64,000 bases of DNA. It comes from Flammula alnicola (lineage: Eukaryota; Basidiomycota; Agaricomycetes; Agaricales; Strophariaceae). Where the stretch lies: NCBI GenBank assembly GCA_015499995.1, contig JADNRV010000210.1, forward strand, positions 20,351-84,350, read 5' to 3'. The notes under the pieces were generated by a model that searched no databases, was not told where the DNA came from, and saw only the letters and a program-made list of their open reading frames with translations. The position numbers and the translations under genes are program-made. Of this stretch, positions 1-11,148 are shown in pieces. Every line of letters begins with the position of its first letter. The stretch's first letter is position 1.

Positions 1-206
1 TAAAGGACCCTCCGTACGCGATTCAGACGCTCACGGCGAGCGCATACCATCGCGTTCGCTCTAATGTTCTTTTCTGTTATGCCATCTTAGTCCGACAACT
101 AAAACGATGCAACGGTTTAAATCAAAGATACGGTTTGGTTGTACAACGAGACTAAATAGGGGATGGGCAAACAGGACGGGCGCCCAAAGCACGACGCGCT
201 ACTGGC

Positions 207-2289
207 TCAGCCTGAGAGATGGGCTGAAAGGCTGTTGCGAGATAAGCTAATGGCATCCGCGTCCGCATCGTGCTCGGCGACGCCAGATAACGGCATGTCT
301 TCATCCCCCTCCTCTATGACCCACTCGTCATCGCCGTCATCACCCATATCGGCGTCACTGACCATCTCGTACAGCGCGAACACCAGTGCGCCGTACTTCT
401 TCGTAAATGCCTTGTCACCTAGACGTTCTTCAGCGCTCCAAGTTAATGCCTCGCTCATCACTTTCGGCAAGGAAACCTTGGGGATAGCAATACGATTCCT
501 TGTTTTGGGTTGCAGGTGGTTGAAAAACGTGGGGTCGAAGTAGTCAACGGGCATGCCCTCTGGCAGAACATGGAATGCCGAGTCCTGTCGATCGGCCGTG
601 TTGGGTACGATCCGAACACGTTCTCGCCATTTTCGTGACTTGTCCTGACGTGCCGTCAGCTCCCGTGTCGTGTCGAGAATGCGAAAGAACTGCTCTGCCT
701 TGTCAGATCGCTCGGGTCGGCGCTTGATGAGGTATACCTTCCGGCTGGAGTCGTATTCATCGTCAGAGGTGGCTTTAGAATCAATGAGGTCACGATAGCG
801 CTGGGGGTAGCCGTTCTCTGTGATGAATTTGAGGCGAGCAGCAGCTAACTGAAACAGAACGTGTCAGATGTTTCTCTGAACCGCAAAAAAGATAGATGTA
901 CTCGTATGCGGGCCTGGTACTGTGGGGTAGCCTGCAGTTCTTCCATAACGCTGCCAGGCTGTCGACCCTCCTTTTGATGCCTCAGCCGCATATAATGAAA
1001 GACGAAGTGGTCGTACAATCGAATAAGAATGACCATGTTTGTTGCATAGGTGGTGTTTGGATTTAAGTGAATATATGCGTGTGAGATAAGTGCCTGCTTG
1101 AATGTGTCAAGGGCGACGATCCGGCAAGCCGCATTGTACAACGAGTAAGCGGACTGTCGGAGGTCTGGGCACCAGCGATCTAGCCCAAAACGTGAAAGAC
1201 ACGCCTGGATGTAGCTGAGCATATGCTCTTCAACAAGGCGCGCTTGCCTTGCGATGCGACCTTCCTCTGCAGACATAGCAGTGCCGATTTGAACCAAACG
1301 CCGAGGAATAAGTTCAGGGCCTGATTCTTGAACGGAAAACAGTTGCGCTTCGGTAGAGAACCGTGTTCCGAAGCTATTGAGAAGCTGGGAAGGCGGGTTT
1401 TTGGGCACTTCCTTCGCATCAAGTAGGGCCCAGAGGATACGAAGGTGAAGGGCCATGGCCTTCTACATGACGATTAAATAGCATAAGTGAAAGCCTAGGG
1501 AAAAGTGTGAAAGGTTACACGCCTGTAGTCCACCTAGATCGTCCGGCATCTCTTGTGGTAGGAAACGGTAAATTTGTGCCATCGGTTTGATAATGGCTTT
1601 CTCCTTCCCTGATTTTGGAGGAGCTGCTTGATTAGTAGGAGGTCGTTGGTTTACACCGTCGTGGGCAAAACTGAACGATTGCAAGGCAGGAATAGTAGAG
1701 GATCGGACAGGAATAGTAGGGGTTTGTACAGGAATGGTAGGAGGGATAGAAATGGTATGCGGTGCTGTAGCGCCGAGGGTTGCCTGATGACTTGAGCGGG
1801 TATTACGTGCCGGGGCGGTAGGGGGCACAGGACCCGTGGACTTTCGGCGCCTCTTTCGGGGGGCAGAAGCGGATATATTAAGATCGCTGTTGGTTGCAGT
1901 CAGCACGGTGTCAAGTGAACCGCCATCCAAGGGCATGGGAGAATCTTGCAAGTTGGGAGAATTCAAAGACCTACGGTCGTGTTAATCTCTTTGCGCTCTG
2001 GGAAGAAAACAAGAGTGAGCACTCACCGCTGGATTTGCTGAGCTTCAGCACCCTGCGACTGAGCAGTGGCGAGTTTAGCGTTCAACGCTGCGATGGCCTC
2101 GCGCATCACCGTCTCGCGGTTCAGCATTTCTGCCTCTTGCCGCTGCCATGCTTCGGTCTGGGCTGCGAACTGGCGATCAGAGTCCTCCAATCTGGATTCT
2201 ACAAGGCGGTTAACTAGACTTTCGATGACAGGATCCGCTCCTTCAATAGAAGTGAGGGGGTAGGACGGAGGGTTATCTGTTGATGACAT
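207..2289 (-). CDS. Unrecognised protein with coiled coil and basic patch
   Basis: Four exons (2289-2027, 1970-1523, 1462-902, 848-207) join in frame to about 637 residues. I do not recognise the family. The N-terminus (from MSSTDNPPSYPL) is rich in Glu, Gln and Ala with a long likely coiled coil. A Pro/Thr/Ser-rich linker follows with a basic, nuclear-signal-like patch (PRKRRRK). The central third is alpha-helical looking, and the C-terminus contains a YFDPTFFNHLQP motif and an acidic tail. The intron between exons 2 and 3 works only with a GC donor (at 1521-1522). Similar architecture is common among lineage-expanded, transposon-adjacent genes of mushroom fungi, but that is inference. The stop at 207 is assumed to be the true end; a further exon cannot be excluded. 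Confidence 0.6.
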
Positions 2290-3287
2290 GGTGAAAAGAA
2301 TTTGAAGTTGGAGTCTGGAGACGGGAAATAACTTAGAAACTGAGGTCTTTATATTGGCAATTGCCTGGAAGGCTGGATTTAGATCGCAACTGTCTTCCAG
2401 ACGATGGCTCCATGAAAGAATAATGACAATGACGATGCCTGTGCGACATCTTCGCTCTAGCGCCGGCAAGTACAACGCCGTTGCCCATCCGATGGAGGCA
2501 CTTTGCTCATTCGGATCGCAATTTTTTTTCTTCAGTGAAATCATGACGAACGGTATGATGCAGTAAATGTGGTGGATCTGCGACGGGAAAAAAAAAACAA
2601 AGCATGCGCCGGCTGACCACCTGAGAAGGGCTTCAATGCATTATGGCATCATACTGCGCTATTTGTGTCGGATCATTCGCGCCTTGTGATGCGTGAGGCA
2701 CCATAGCTATATAAGGGGCCGAGAGGTTGAGGATCGGAATTGGGATCGCAACTGGTTCCAAATTCGTGAACGGAGAGTTCTTTTAGCTGTGTTCCTTTTG
2801 TCCAGTCCGAATCTATACGAGAAGAGCGCTTTTACATTCCCCGCAAACATATTCTCATGTTCAGCCCTCCCTGGAATCCCAAGGATTATTCATCAGGGCT
2901 GTAAATCTGAGAATCCGCAGAGTGTCGGGCTTTTCCAGACGCAAAGTACATAGAAATATTCTCTCAAATCCCTTATCCTGAGGACCCATCTGTTCATTCT
3001 TGCTGGCTACTATTGCTGAAGATCTTGGTTGTCCGTGGTCAGTCGTGATCCCGCCGTTTTTCGGCTTTTCGTTATGACTTTAAAATTGGATGTGCGGCCA
3101 GCTGGTCGGGCTCCATAGACGTAACCAGGCTAAAGCATGCCATCATCCCCGCCCGTCATTCTCCACTGGCCGGTGAGGTAGATGCACTTTCTTCAGTCAG
3201 GCAGGGCTAGAAAATACATAAACCCCATCGCTGGGATTCTAAACGCTCGACTGTGACCTTCCTGGAGATCTATAACATATAACAGCC
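2290..3287. other. Intergenic stretch, no gene resolved
   Basis: This lies between two divergent genes and should hold both promoters. It has an A-rich run near 2588-2600 and short ORFs that lack convincing splice structure. I see no repeat or RNA gene here. Confidence 0.4.
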
Positions 3288-5490
3288 ATGGAAAACTATT
3301 ACGAAGAAGCTCATGAAGAGGAGAACTTGGAGTAAGTCCATAGACTCCTGTCTCCATACTTGGTTAATCGAATACCGCTCCCACCAGATTTGGGGGAAAT
3401 TGGTCGTGCGTGCAATTTCTTGTTTTATGCATCCACCTTTATTTAACAAGCTTCTCAGATTGGGTGGCCAACCAACATGGGGGCCATTGCAGACGCGATT
3501 CGCCACTTACGAGGCCCCAACTTTTATAACGCCTCCAACTGCAGACTCAGCAGGCCAACATACGTTGGCACCGTTATTGACCCAAGTATCCGCTGACGAG
3601 CCGCTAAATTTTATGGCTTGTTTAACTGCGGACTCAGCCCCAGTCTTCTTTCCTGCTCCTGAGGCCCAAACTCTCGGAAACGTACGTTTGTTATATCACA
3701 TTTCTTGATTCTTTCACAATCTGACCACCACATTCTGTCATCGTTGACGTCGAAAGCTTACCTTCAGTCACGACCGTCGAGACCACACGGCGTTCCCTCA
3801 GCACTGGAGCCCCAGCTCCAGTGAACAATTGAGCATTCCACTCCCTATTCGCCAGCCAGACGAGCGCCAGTACCAGGGTGCTCAACCACCTCTTCTTGCC
3901 GAGCATGTTCCCTGGCCGCAACGAACTATAGACTACTCCGCATTTTTCTTCCCTGGTTTTCAACCGCCACCAGTTACGGAGCACTGGGATCCCCTGCCTC
4001 CCGTTTATCAACCTCCCCCACTCACCCAGCACTGGAGCGCTCCGCTGCCTGATCAGCCTCCCCTGGCCATGGAGTACTTGGGCACTCTGCCGTCCGTGCG
4101 TCAACCTCCCCCGGTCCAGTACTTGGGCGCTCTGCTGTCGGAACCTCAACCTCCCCAGGTCCAATACTTGGACACTCTGCCGTCAGCGCATCCACCTCCC
4201 CTGGTCACCCGCGCACTCTTGCCTGTTCCGGAGACACACCCACCCGTACCACCCTCGATGTCATCCCCAGGAGAAATCCAAATAGTTCAATACGTACCGG
4301 GTCAAGGAAGTCAAGGAAACCAAAGGGGTAAGCAGTCAGCTAACTCTGGGTCAGCGCCATCAACTACGTGGTCGCGCCCTAACGTACGCCGCAAGCGACT
4401 GCAGGATGAACCTGCTGATGTGCTTTTTGCTGGGGACGAGTTCTTGAAAGCGGCAATAAGTTCTAGCCTCTTCTTTCCGCCCATCCCAAGCAAGTTTAGT
4501 TCCGACCCAGACAGCCGTGAATGGGTGGTCTTGGTCCGCGATGAAGTTAACTGAATAAATGAAAAGTTCAAGCCACAGCCTCCCTTAAAGGACGACAACG
4601 CCACTAGGGAAAGGGTAAGTTTCCAATTCTGTCGCCCTCATCATAACGCTGAGCAATGTTTATTGCCATAGATCTTCCTGCCAGTCCTCAACTTCGGCAG
4701 GCATCTCCGAAAAATAGGCCGGGTAGTCATACAAGCCCACCATGGCCTCAATGGTGAGAAGAGTGTCGAAGAAATCCAGACGCTCGACGTGATAAGGAAA
4801 TTACTCAACGACCCGAAATCGATGGAGCATGCCCATAGCAGTCTCCCGGTTAGCATCATTTCAGCTAAACGTTGGAAGCTAATAACATGTTACCCAAATG
4901 ATTTTAGGGAGCGTCCGGTATATTTGATGACGAGTGCTGCAAAAAGAGTTTGCTTGAATTTTTTTTCCGATACCTTGACTCGCCGGCGCTGCTGTTTCCT
5001 GGGATATTTGGCCCTCCCTTTACAAAGGAAGTTGTTGCCTTTGGGCATACGAACGTAAGCATCGTCCCTCTCTAGCTGATCATTTTCATCATCACAATTT
5101 GATTTCTTGTCGAAGATTCGAATTTGCTTGGACGAATGGTTAACTGGCGTGCAGGTGTCTAAACACTCCTGCAGATCATCCAAGTATGTAAAAACCTACA
5201 AGCAAATTCTCAAGGCGATCGAAACAGAAGCCGAAAAACCTGAATACGACCAGGTTTTAACACAAATGTTCGACGACTGGTGGACTGAAGGCAGGTAAGT
5301 CTTATCCTGCATTTTTGGAGATGCACAACGTCATTTGACGTGACATGATAGCAAGGTCAGGCCGCAGGGGGAAATGGGGTACTCAACGCGCAATCCAACC
5401 ACATCCCTTGGGTTCCAACTTCCGCGGCATAGAGGACCCACTGCCTCTGGCTCGGGACAACAAGCGAAGCCCTATGAGGAAGGTGCTTAG
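3288..5490 (+). pseudogene. Probable DUF6532-like protein with in-frame stop
   Basis: Starting at the ATG at 3288, short exons join in frame (introns roughly 3335-3396, 3414-3458, 3682-3757, 4615-4671, 4851-4909, 5056-5116, 5296-5351). The protein has an acidic start, a Pro-rich region with imperfect ~20-residue repeats of the type QPPPxxQYLGxLP (about 3940-4200), a basic patch (VRRKRLQ), then a helical C-terminal region including ICLDEWLTG. The C-terminal segment resembles DUF6532, a domain of unknown function common in mushroom fungi; this is from memory of the family, not a search. A TGA at 4552-4554 interrupts the frame, yet coding continues in the same frame to a good donor at 4615. It could be a nonsense-mutated copy, or a gene ending at 4554. 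Confidence 0.45.
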
Positions 5491-5539
5491 CCAGCCAACC
5501 GTCGATACCGCGTTGAACCACTAAAGACGTACATACTAC

Positions 5540-5758
5540 GGCCTACCACCGATCCGGCGCTACCTACATGTCGGAATAACTTATATTACATGCCGAGCTT
5601 CGAATATGTTCGTATCATCTATTTTGCGTGCCTCGAATCGTTAAGAAACGAGGGAGATGAAGAAATTTTGAATGCCACCGATGTTATGAAATGTCACAAA
5701 CTCACTGCCAAAGAGTGTGACCGCCGACGTGTAGGTAGCGCCGGATCGGTGGTAGGCC
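5540..5758. mobile_element. MITE-like element with 35-bp terminal inverted repeats
   Basis: 5540-5574 and 5724-5758 are inverted copies matching at 34 of 35 positions (start GGCCTACCACCGATCCGGCG). The 149-bp interior holds only a spurious short ORF. Size, near-perfect long termini and lack of coding fit a miniature inverted-repeat element. I could not define a target-site duplication with certainty; the flanks share GTACAT/ATGTAC in inverted orientation. Confidence 0.75.
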
Positions 5759-5782
5759 ATGTACCTAGACTGGGGAAACGAT

Positions 5783-5896
5783 GACCAATCCTTTAGTCAG
5801 CACTACCAGAAAAGTGCTGACCAATCCTTTAGTCAGCACTACCAGAAAAGTGCTGACCAATCCTTTAGTCAGCACTACAAAAAAAGTGCTGACCAA
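5783..5896. repeat. Three tandem 36-bp units, each a 9-bp hairpin
   Basis: Units at 5783-5818, 5819-5854 and 5855-5890, followed by the start of a fourth (5891-5896). The first two are identical; the third differs by a few bases in the loop. In each, GTCAGCACT pairs with AGTGCTGAC, whose last three bases come from the next unit. The period is a multiple of three, so it reads as a 12-residue repeat in one frame, but there is no evidence that it is translated. Confidence 0.85.
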
Positions 5897-6146
5897 GCGC
5901 TTTGGGCTCATTTTGTTATGTCGTGTGAAAAGAAAAATGTAACACCTTAAGGACACTTTAGCCCGCGGTTCTCGGGAAGGGACATTCCGCTTAATATCGT
6001 TGAAGTGGCTAACATTCGAAAAGCTTGTCACGCAAAGGCATGTCAAGGTCTTATCGAAATAGAGTCTGAAAATACAGTTTGATTGACTGCAAATACAAAA
6101 GAAGTGCACGGCAGCTGGTGCTCACGACGTCTCCATGTCTGCCCTT

Positions 6147-9100
6147 TCATTCGTGCTCATCCACCTCCAGCTGCTCGTCCTCATCCTCCTCTGCGTCGTC
6201 TGAAGTCCGGATGTCATGTTTGTCTAGTAGGGACAATTAATGCTATATCGATGAGAAGAGCAACTGGCCTACCTGCAGGCTCCCGTTTGACGGCCATATT
6301 CGCGTAGTCGATTTTCATATGCGCCATATAAAGTCGATCCCGTTCCGATACGCCCGCTGTTTTGAGGTCGACGCCTAGTGTGTACGTCGAGTCAGTAACG
6401 GAAACGTTATAACTAAGACGTCACTCACCAGAATGTTTCGCTGGTGGATCCAGCCTGTGGACCGACCAGGTTTCATCAAGGTCAATGTCGAGAGACATCG
6501 ACTCGTCTGAACTGTCGTACTGGTCGCTCGTAAAAACCTCCACGATTGCATGATCTATGCCGACCTGCAAGTAGTGGTCGTCAGGCAAAATGCCCTGGAG
6601 TTGCCTTCCGATAGCCTCCAAAGTACAATTCGGAGCGCCTTCGATGCTTTGCATTTCCGCCAATTGCTTGTATAGCATCAAACTGACGCACAATCGGTTC
6701 ATGCCAGTCGCGAATACCGTATGCGTGTTCTCAAAGATTTCCGCCGACAGCCTTAACTCGTAATTGCAGGCGACCCACTCCAAGAGATCCAGTGCGAGGC
6801 CTCGTGCGCGCATGCAAGCTAAGCGATTCAAGAGGGACATGGCGTTATAGTCGTGGAGCATATGTCGTTGTGCTTGCTTCGGTGTCAATGCTGCCCCAGG
6901 TTCCTGTCCAGGATAGCTATAGGTCTCGAAGTCGAGAACGTTCATGAGTATCCCGAGGTAACAAACGGTCATAAGCTCCTTTAAGCCGTCCATGGTCTCC
7001 AGATTGGGTACGTGCGCCCACGCTCGCTCTGAGGGCGGGTTGGCAAGAGTTACGAAAGTTAGCATGCGCATAGATTAACCGGTGGACTCACCATCTCGTT
7101 CCACCTCACCCTTGACGAGAGCTGTATGATAAAAGGCGAGCATTTGGCGGAGGAGAAATCTTGACGCGCCATGGGAGGTGTTGCTAATGTACCTCTCTGC
7201 CACGAAACAGTGAATTAGGCCATACAACGTATCCCTAATTGTCGAAGTGGCATAAAAATGACCGCCCTCAAAAACACTATGCTCAAGAGTGAAGACAGCG
7301 TGAGGTGTATTCGGTCGCATGATTCTAGCGCGTCAAACGGGGCGTTAGGCTTCACATGCCGGCAAGAGGACTGGAGACTTACAGTTTTGTGCCGGGAGTG
7401 AGGACAACAGCCTCCAGCAACCATCCCTCAGGAACTTTTTCCAAGTCAAACTTCCCTTCCAAGAAGGTGGCGATGCTGGCAAAGTCGACCATCTCTTCGA
7501 AACCGGGTTTAACACGAGCCATGATCCACCATTTGGCCCCATACATAGGAACGATAAATGTGCTGAGGCCATCGCTGTCCACGTGTAGTCCGTGGAAGGC
7601 ACCCTTCGTGGCTGCCAGCCCCCATCGAAAATCGGCTGCATGAGTAGGCATACCTGGCTTCCACCCGACATCGTTCAGTGTCGCATGCAGAGCATGTATC
7701 TCGGAAGCGAATGACGTCCGTTCGAGCCCCGCGAGGGGCAGCGGGAAATTCAAGGCGTTCAGCACTTTACCATGGGGTTGCTGCGCACATTCGTACAGCT
7801 GCCGAACAGTCCCTTTCTTGACACGCTCATCTGCATACTCGCCAATAGAAAGGGACTGGTCTGTATAGGATGGAGTTAAGAAACAATCTCCATACCCTGG
7901 GATCGACTTACCTTGAATATCGACCACGCTGTCCAATGGAGCAATATCCCTAAGCGCCTCCTTGAACGATGCTTTGCCGTCGGTGGTGTCCGTGATAACG
8001 ATGTGTTTTGTGCGCAGGATCTCCTGCACCCTCGAATCGCTCATCCGGGCAAACTCAACCTCTGTCATGACGGAGAGCGCGGACTGGTCCTTGTCTGCGA
8101 CGTGCAGAGGCTTCGAATCCCTGTACTCTTCCTGCACAGCATTCGCTATAGCAAGGAGGGTCTGGAGAGTCGATTCGTCCTGAAGATGAATCAGCATGCC
8201 GTGAGATTGGTAGGTAGAAAGTATCAATACTTGGACGGTTGGCTTGAAATTGAATGCCTCGCCCTTGGGGCCATAAGCAGTGACGCTTTTCTCCGACTCG
8301 TATTCCTGAAGGTCAAATGAAGGGATGTAAGCAATGCCATAAAGCTTTCACTTACCTGTGGCATTGTGCTTGTATCAAGGTTCACGGGTTCTGGATCAGC
8401 CTAGTGCGACGTCAGTATTGTATAGGAATACACGAGGAAAAAAAACGTACAAATACATCTGCATTAATCGATTGCCAATACCATGTCTTTTCGGAGGTGT
8501 TGGGCTCCATGACCGGCAGAAAATCCTCTTCTTCCTTGTCGCTCTCGACTGTGTCTGTCATCTTGGTACGTTTGTTTTTCTTGGAAGGGTTGGACTGGGC
8601 CGGACGCTTCTTCGACTTGGATGGCATCGGGACCGTGGTTGGACTGGTCATCGCTGCGAGCTGCTCCTTGGCCTTGATCCGGGTCGAGGAACGCGTCTCA
8701 ACTACTATCCCGGTCTGCCGGGTGGACGGAATGTCTTTCATTGCGACGTCATCGTTGCCTAATGGAATATTGGCCCTTGCGATGTCACCATCTTGTCGCG
8801 GGGCTCCTGGGATATCCCCGCCAGTATCCATGTCGGAGAGCTCACTGGAGTCCTCATCATTCATCCGGCTTTCAGACTGGTCCACAATAGGAGTATCGGG
8901 TTGCTGAGGAAGGACCACCGGAGAAAGCTGACGAGAGGGGGGTGGGGGTGGCGTCGGATTTCCGGGAATGGACGCTAGAGATGGCTGACGGGGGGGTGAT
9001 GGCGCGATATTGCCAGGATATTTGGAGGCCGCTGGATCATCAGCCCGAGGAAGGGGTGGAGGAGTATAGGGCGCGGTTGAGGCTCCATGAGGAGGATGGG

Positions 9101-10746
9101 GAACGGCCGGATGTATCGAATTGGCACCCGCATTGGTTGCTGAGGAGCTTGCAGTTGCAGGCGAAGGTGGCAGATGGGGAGAAGCTGGGGATCCAGAAGG
9201 AGCTACTGCAGGGCATGCTATCTGGGGGCGAGTTGGTTGCTCTGGGGTGGCTAAAAAAAAGATTCAAATAGGGTTTCCACAAACTGGTCACGGAATACTT
9301 ACCAGTGAAGAACAGTAACGCGGGATCCGTCGGAGGAAGTGCCTCCATAGCTTTCCACGATTGCATGTTCATAAGCTGGGCCAGAGATTGAATAATCGAC
9401 CTCCCCTGTGCGATTCCGATAAGTGTGCGCCAAATGTCGTCCTCGAGCAGACGCAGAGCGAGAGGGCGCTGATTTCCAAGGGCCTTGGATACCTTTGCAA
9501 GATTTTCTCGGCCCCAGTGCTTCTTACGCAGCACGAATGGCAACAGCAAGTACAAGGGAGAAATATTCAGCGAAGCTTGAAGCGGTAGACGAAGTTGGGT
9601 CGCCGTTGAACGCCCAAGCAGGGAGGTCGCATTGGTGAAGTCGTTTGGAGTAAGAGGTACACTCGATGAATAAAGGCTCAACATCGATGATTGAAGGCTC
9701 AACATCGAGCTTTCCTGCGTATGGGATGGATCGCCGCTGGATGAAAAGGTCAGAGATTATATTTAACTTCTAAACCAAGTCGACGCACAGAGTTTCGAAG
9801 CGTAGTAGTTCGTTTAGGTTGGTGGGTAGATCCGGCAAAATGTCGTTAGAGGTTTGAGCCGGCATATGCAACATATATGATAGATGCAATGCCGCTACCC
9901 GGAAATTGTCGATGATAGGCGCTACCTTGTTGAGCGTCTCTAGCAGGACCAGGTGCTTCAGGTGGTGCAAATGGATGTTCCGCGATCCCACGTCCGGTGC
10001 AGGCAGCTCCACGGCCGCGTCATGGAAGAGGTTGCGACATTTCTTTAAAATGGACGGGCAGTTTGCCAGCTTTTCAAAGTACTGGACGTGTGCTTGGTCA
10101 ATTGTGAGGTTTGGGAGTCAAGTACCTGTGCTGCTCACCTTGTCCTTGGGGATTAAGTCCTGGGTCAGAGTTTTGGGACGACTGAGCTGTGGCGCTGGAC
10201 TGCGATCCTCCAAACGTGCGAATATATCTACCAATTTGTAGGCGGAGAGAAGGGCGACTAGGGTTTCGTGGGTCGTGGGGCTGGCATCGGGAATGGGTAT
10301 TGATGATCGGCTGGCAAGAGGGCCTTTGGACGGAGTTTGATAGCGCAGCAGACCAGACAGCCGAAGGCCTTCCTGGCTGTGATCATTGAAGGCCTTTCGT
10401 TCCCATGCAATGAGATGGGAAAGGAGGGTCTATTCATTATGCTTAGCCGCTCGGTCGCCGTAAGGTATGAAGCACTCACTTGTAGGGGGTGACCAACGCC
10501 GGAATATGAACCAAGACGGCCGTTTTCCGTCTGGTTTGTCAACGCTGCTGTATCGAACGGCCATTCGCGCACCAATTCCCAGTGGAGACGCGGGTTTTGT
10601 TCTCGTTGCACTGCATATAGTTCTTCTTGTTGCACTGCATATTTAAATTATCCTCTGCCGCCTATGTTTTTCACGATACTACTTACTTTTTTTCCGTAGG
10701 GCCTTGATCTCAATGTAGTTACGTTCAGAATGTATTAATACGCGAA
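6147..10746 (-). CDS. Large JmjC-like 2-oxoglutarate oxygenase family protein
   Basis: About ten exons join in one frame from near 10746 down to the stop at 6147. In order: an N-terminal helical region; a region with SLNISPLYLLLPFVLRKKHWG (9400-9700); a Pro/Ala-rich linker; a Lys/Arg-rich nuclear-signal-like stretch (KSKKRPAQ..KKNKRTK, about 8570-8640); then a JmjC-like fold. The metal-binding set looks present: HxD in GLHVDSDG (about 7590) and the distal His in RPNTPHAV (about 7300, after an intron), with KWWIMAR between. A helical C-terminal domain (6421-7020) and acidic tail follow. JmjC enzymes typically demethylate histones or hydroxylate proteins; substrate here is unknown. The true start is unresolved: the first exon seen has an upstream acceptor and no ATG, and a MITE lies just upstream. 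It is divergent from the Spt5-like gene. Possibly 5' truncated. Confidence 0.72.
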
Positions 10747-10861
10747 CTACAAACGTATGGTATTAGTGGGCGGTATGCTACTATGTGGACGTGAATGTAG
10801 TCTATGTGTTCGGAAGAGAAAACGGAAGAGCCACTGTTGGAATTTTTAATGCGCGTTGAGT

Positions 10862-11001
10862 TTAGGGCCGGTGTAGTGGCGACGAGTTACCGGTGAGTGC
10901 CGGCGGGAAATGTGCTGATGGCTGATGTCAGCACTTCGCTCGAAGTGCTGAATAAGCACTTCGCTCGAAGTGATGAATAAGCAAGAAAACACCGGCCCTA
11001 A
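10862..11001. mobile_element. MITE-like element between divergent genes
   Basis: TTAGGGCCGGTGT at 10862-10874 is repeated in inverse at 10989-11001, and the similarity extends imperfectly outward to about 24 bp (to about 10851 and 11013). TA flanks the GGGCCGGTGT core on both sides, compatible with Tc1/mariner-type insertion. Inside are two 25-bp direct repeats (10931-10955, 10956-10980), each containing a palindrome around CACTTCGCTCGAAGTG. No coding capacity. Confidence 0.7.
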
Positions 11002-11148
11002 GTCAACGACGCGTACAACACGGCGCCGCGTGAGTTGTTCTTCTTTCTTTTCCTCATCATACTAATAACACGTGTAATAACGCGTCGATATAGAGTATTT
11101 TAGTAGCATATATAACAAAAATAACACAGTTAGTCCTACATAATAAAC

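Noticed and set aside
163..543. 126-residue plus-strand ORF at the window start
   Set aside because: It is the complement of the last exon of the gene at 207-2289, whose frame is supported by in-frame splicing.
5590..5784. 64-residue ORF inside the first MITE
   Set aside because: Part of it is the inverted terminal repeat itself; no homology pattern.
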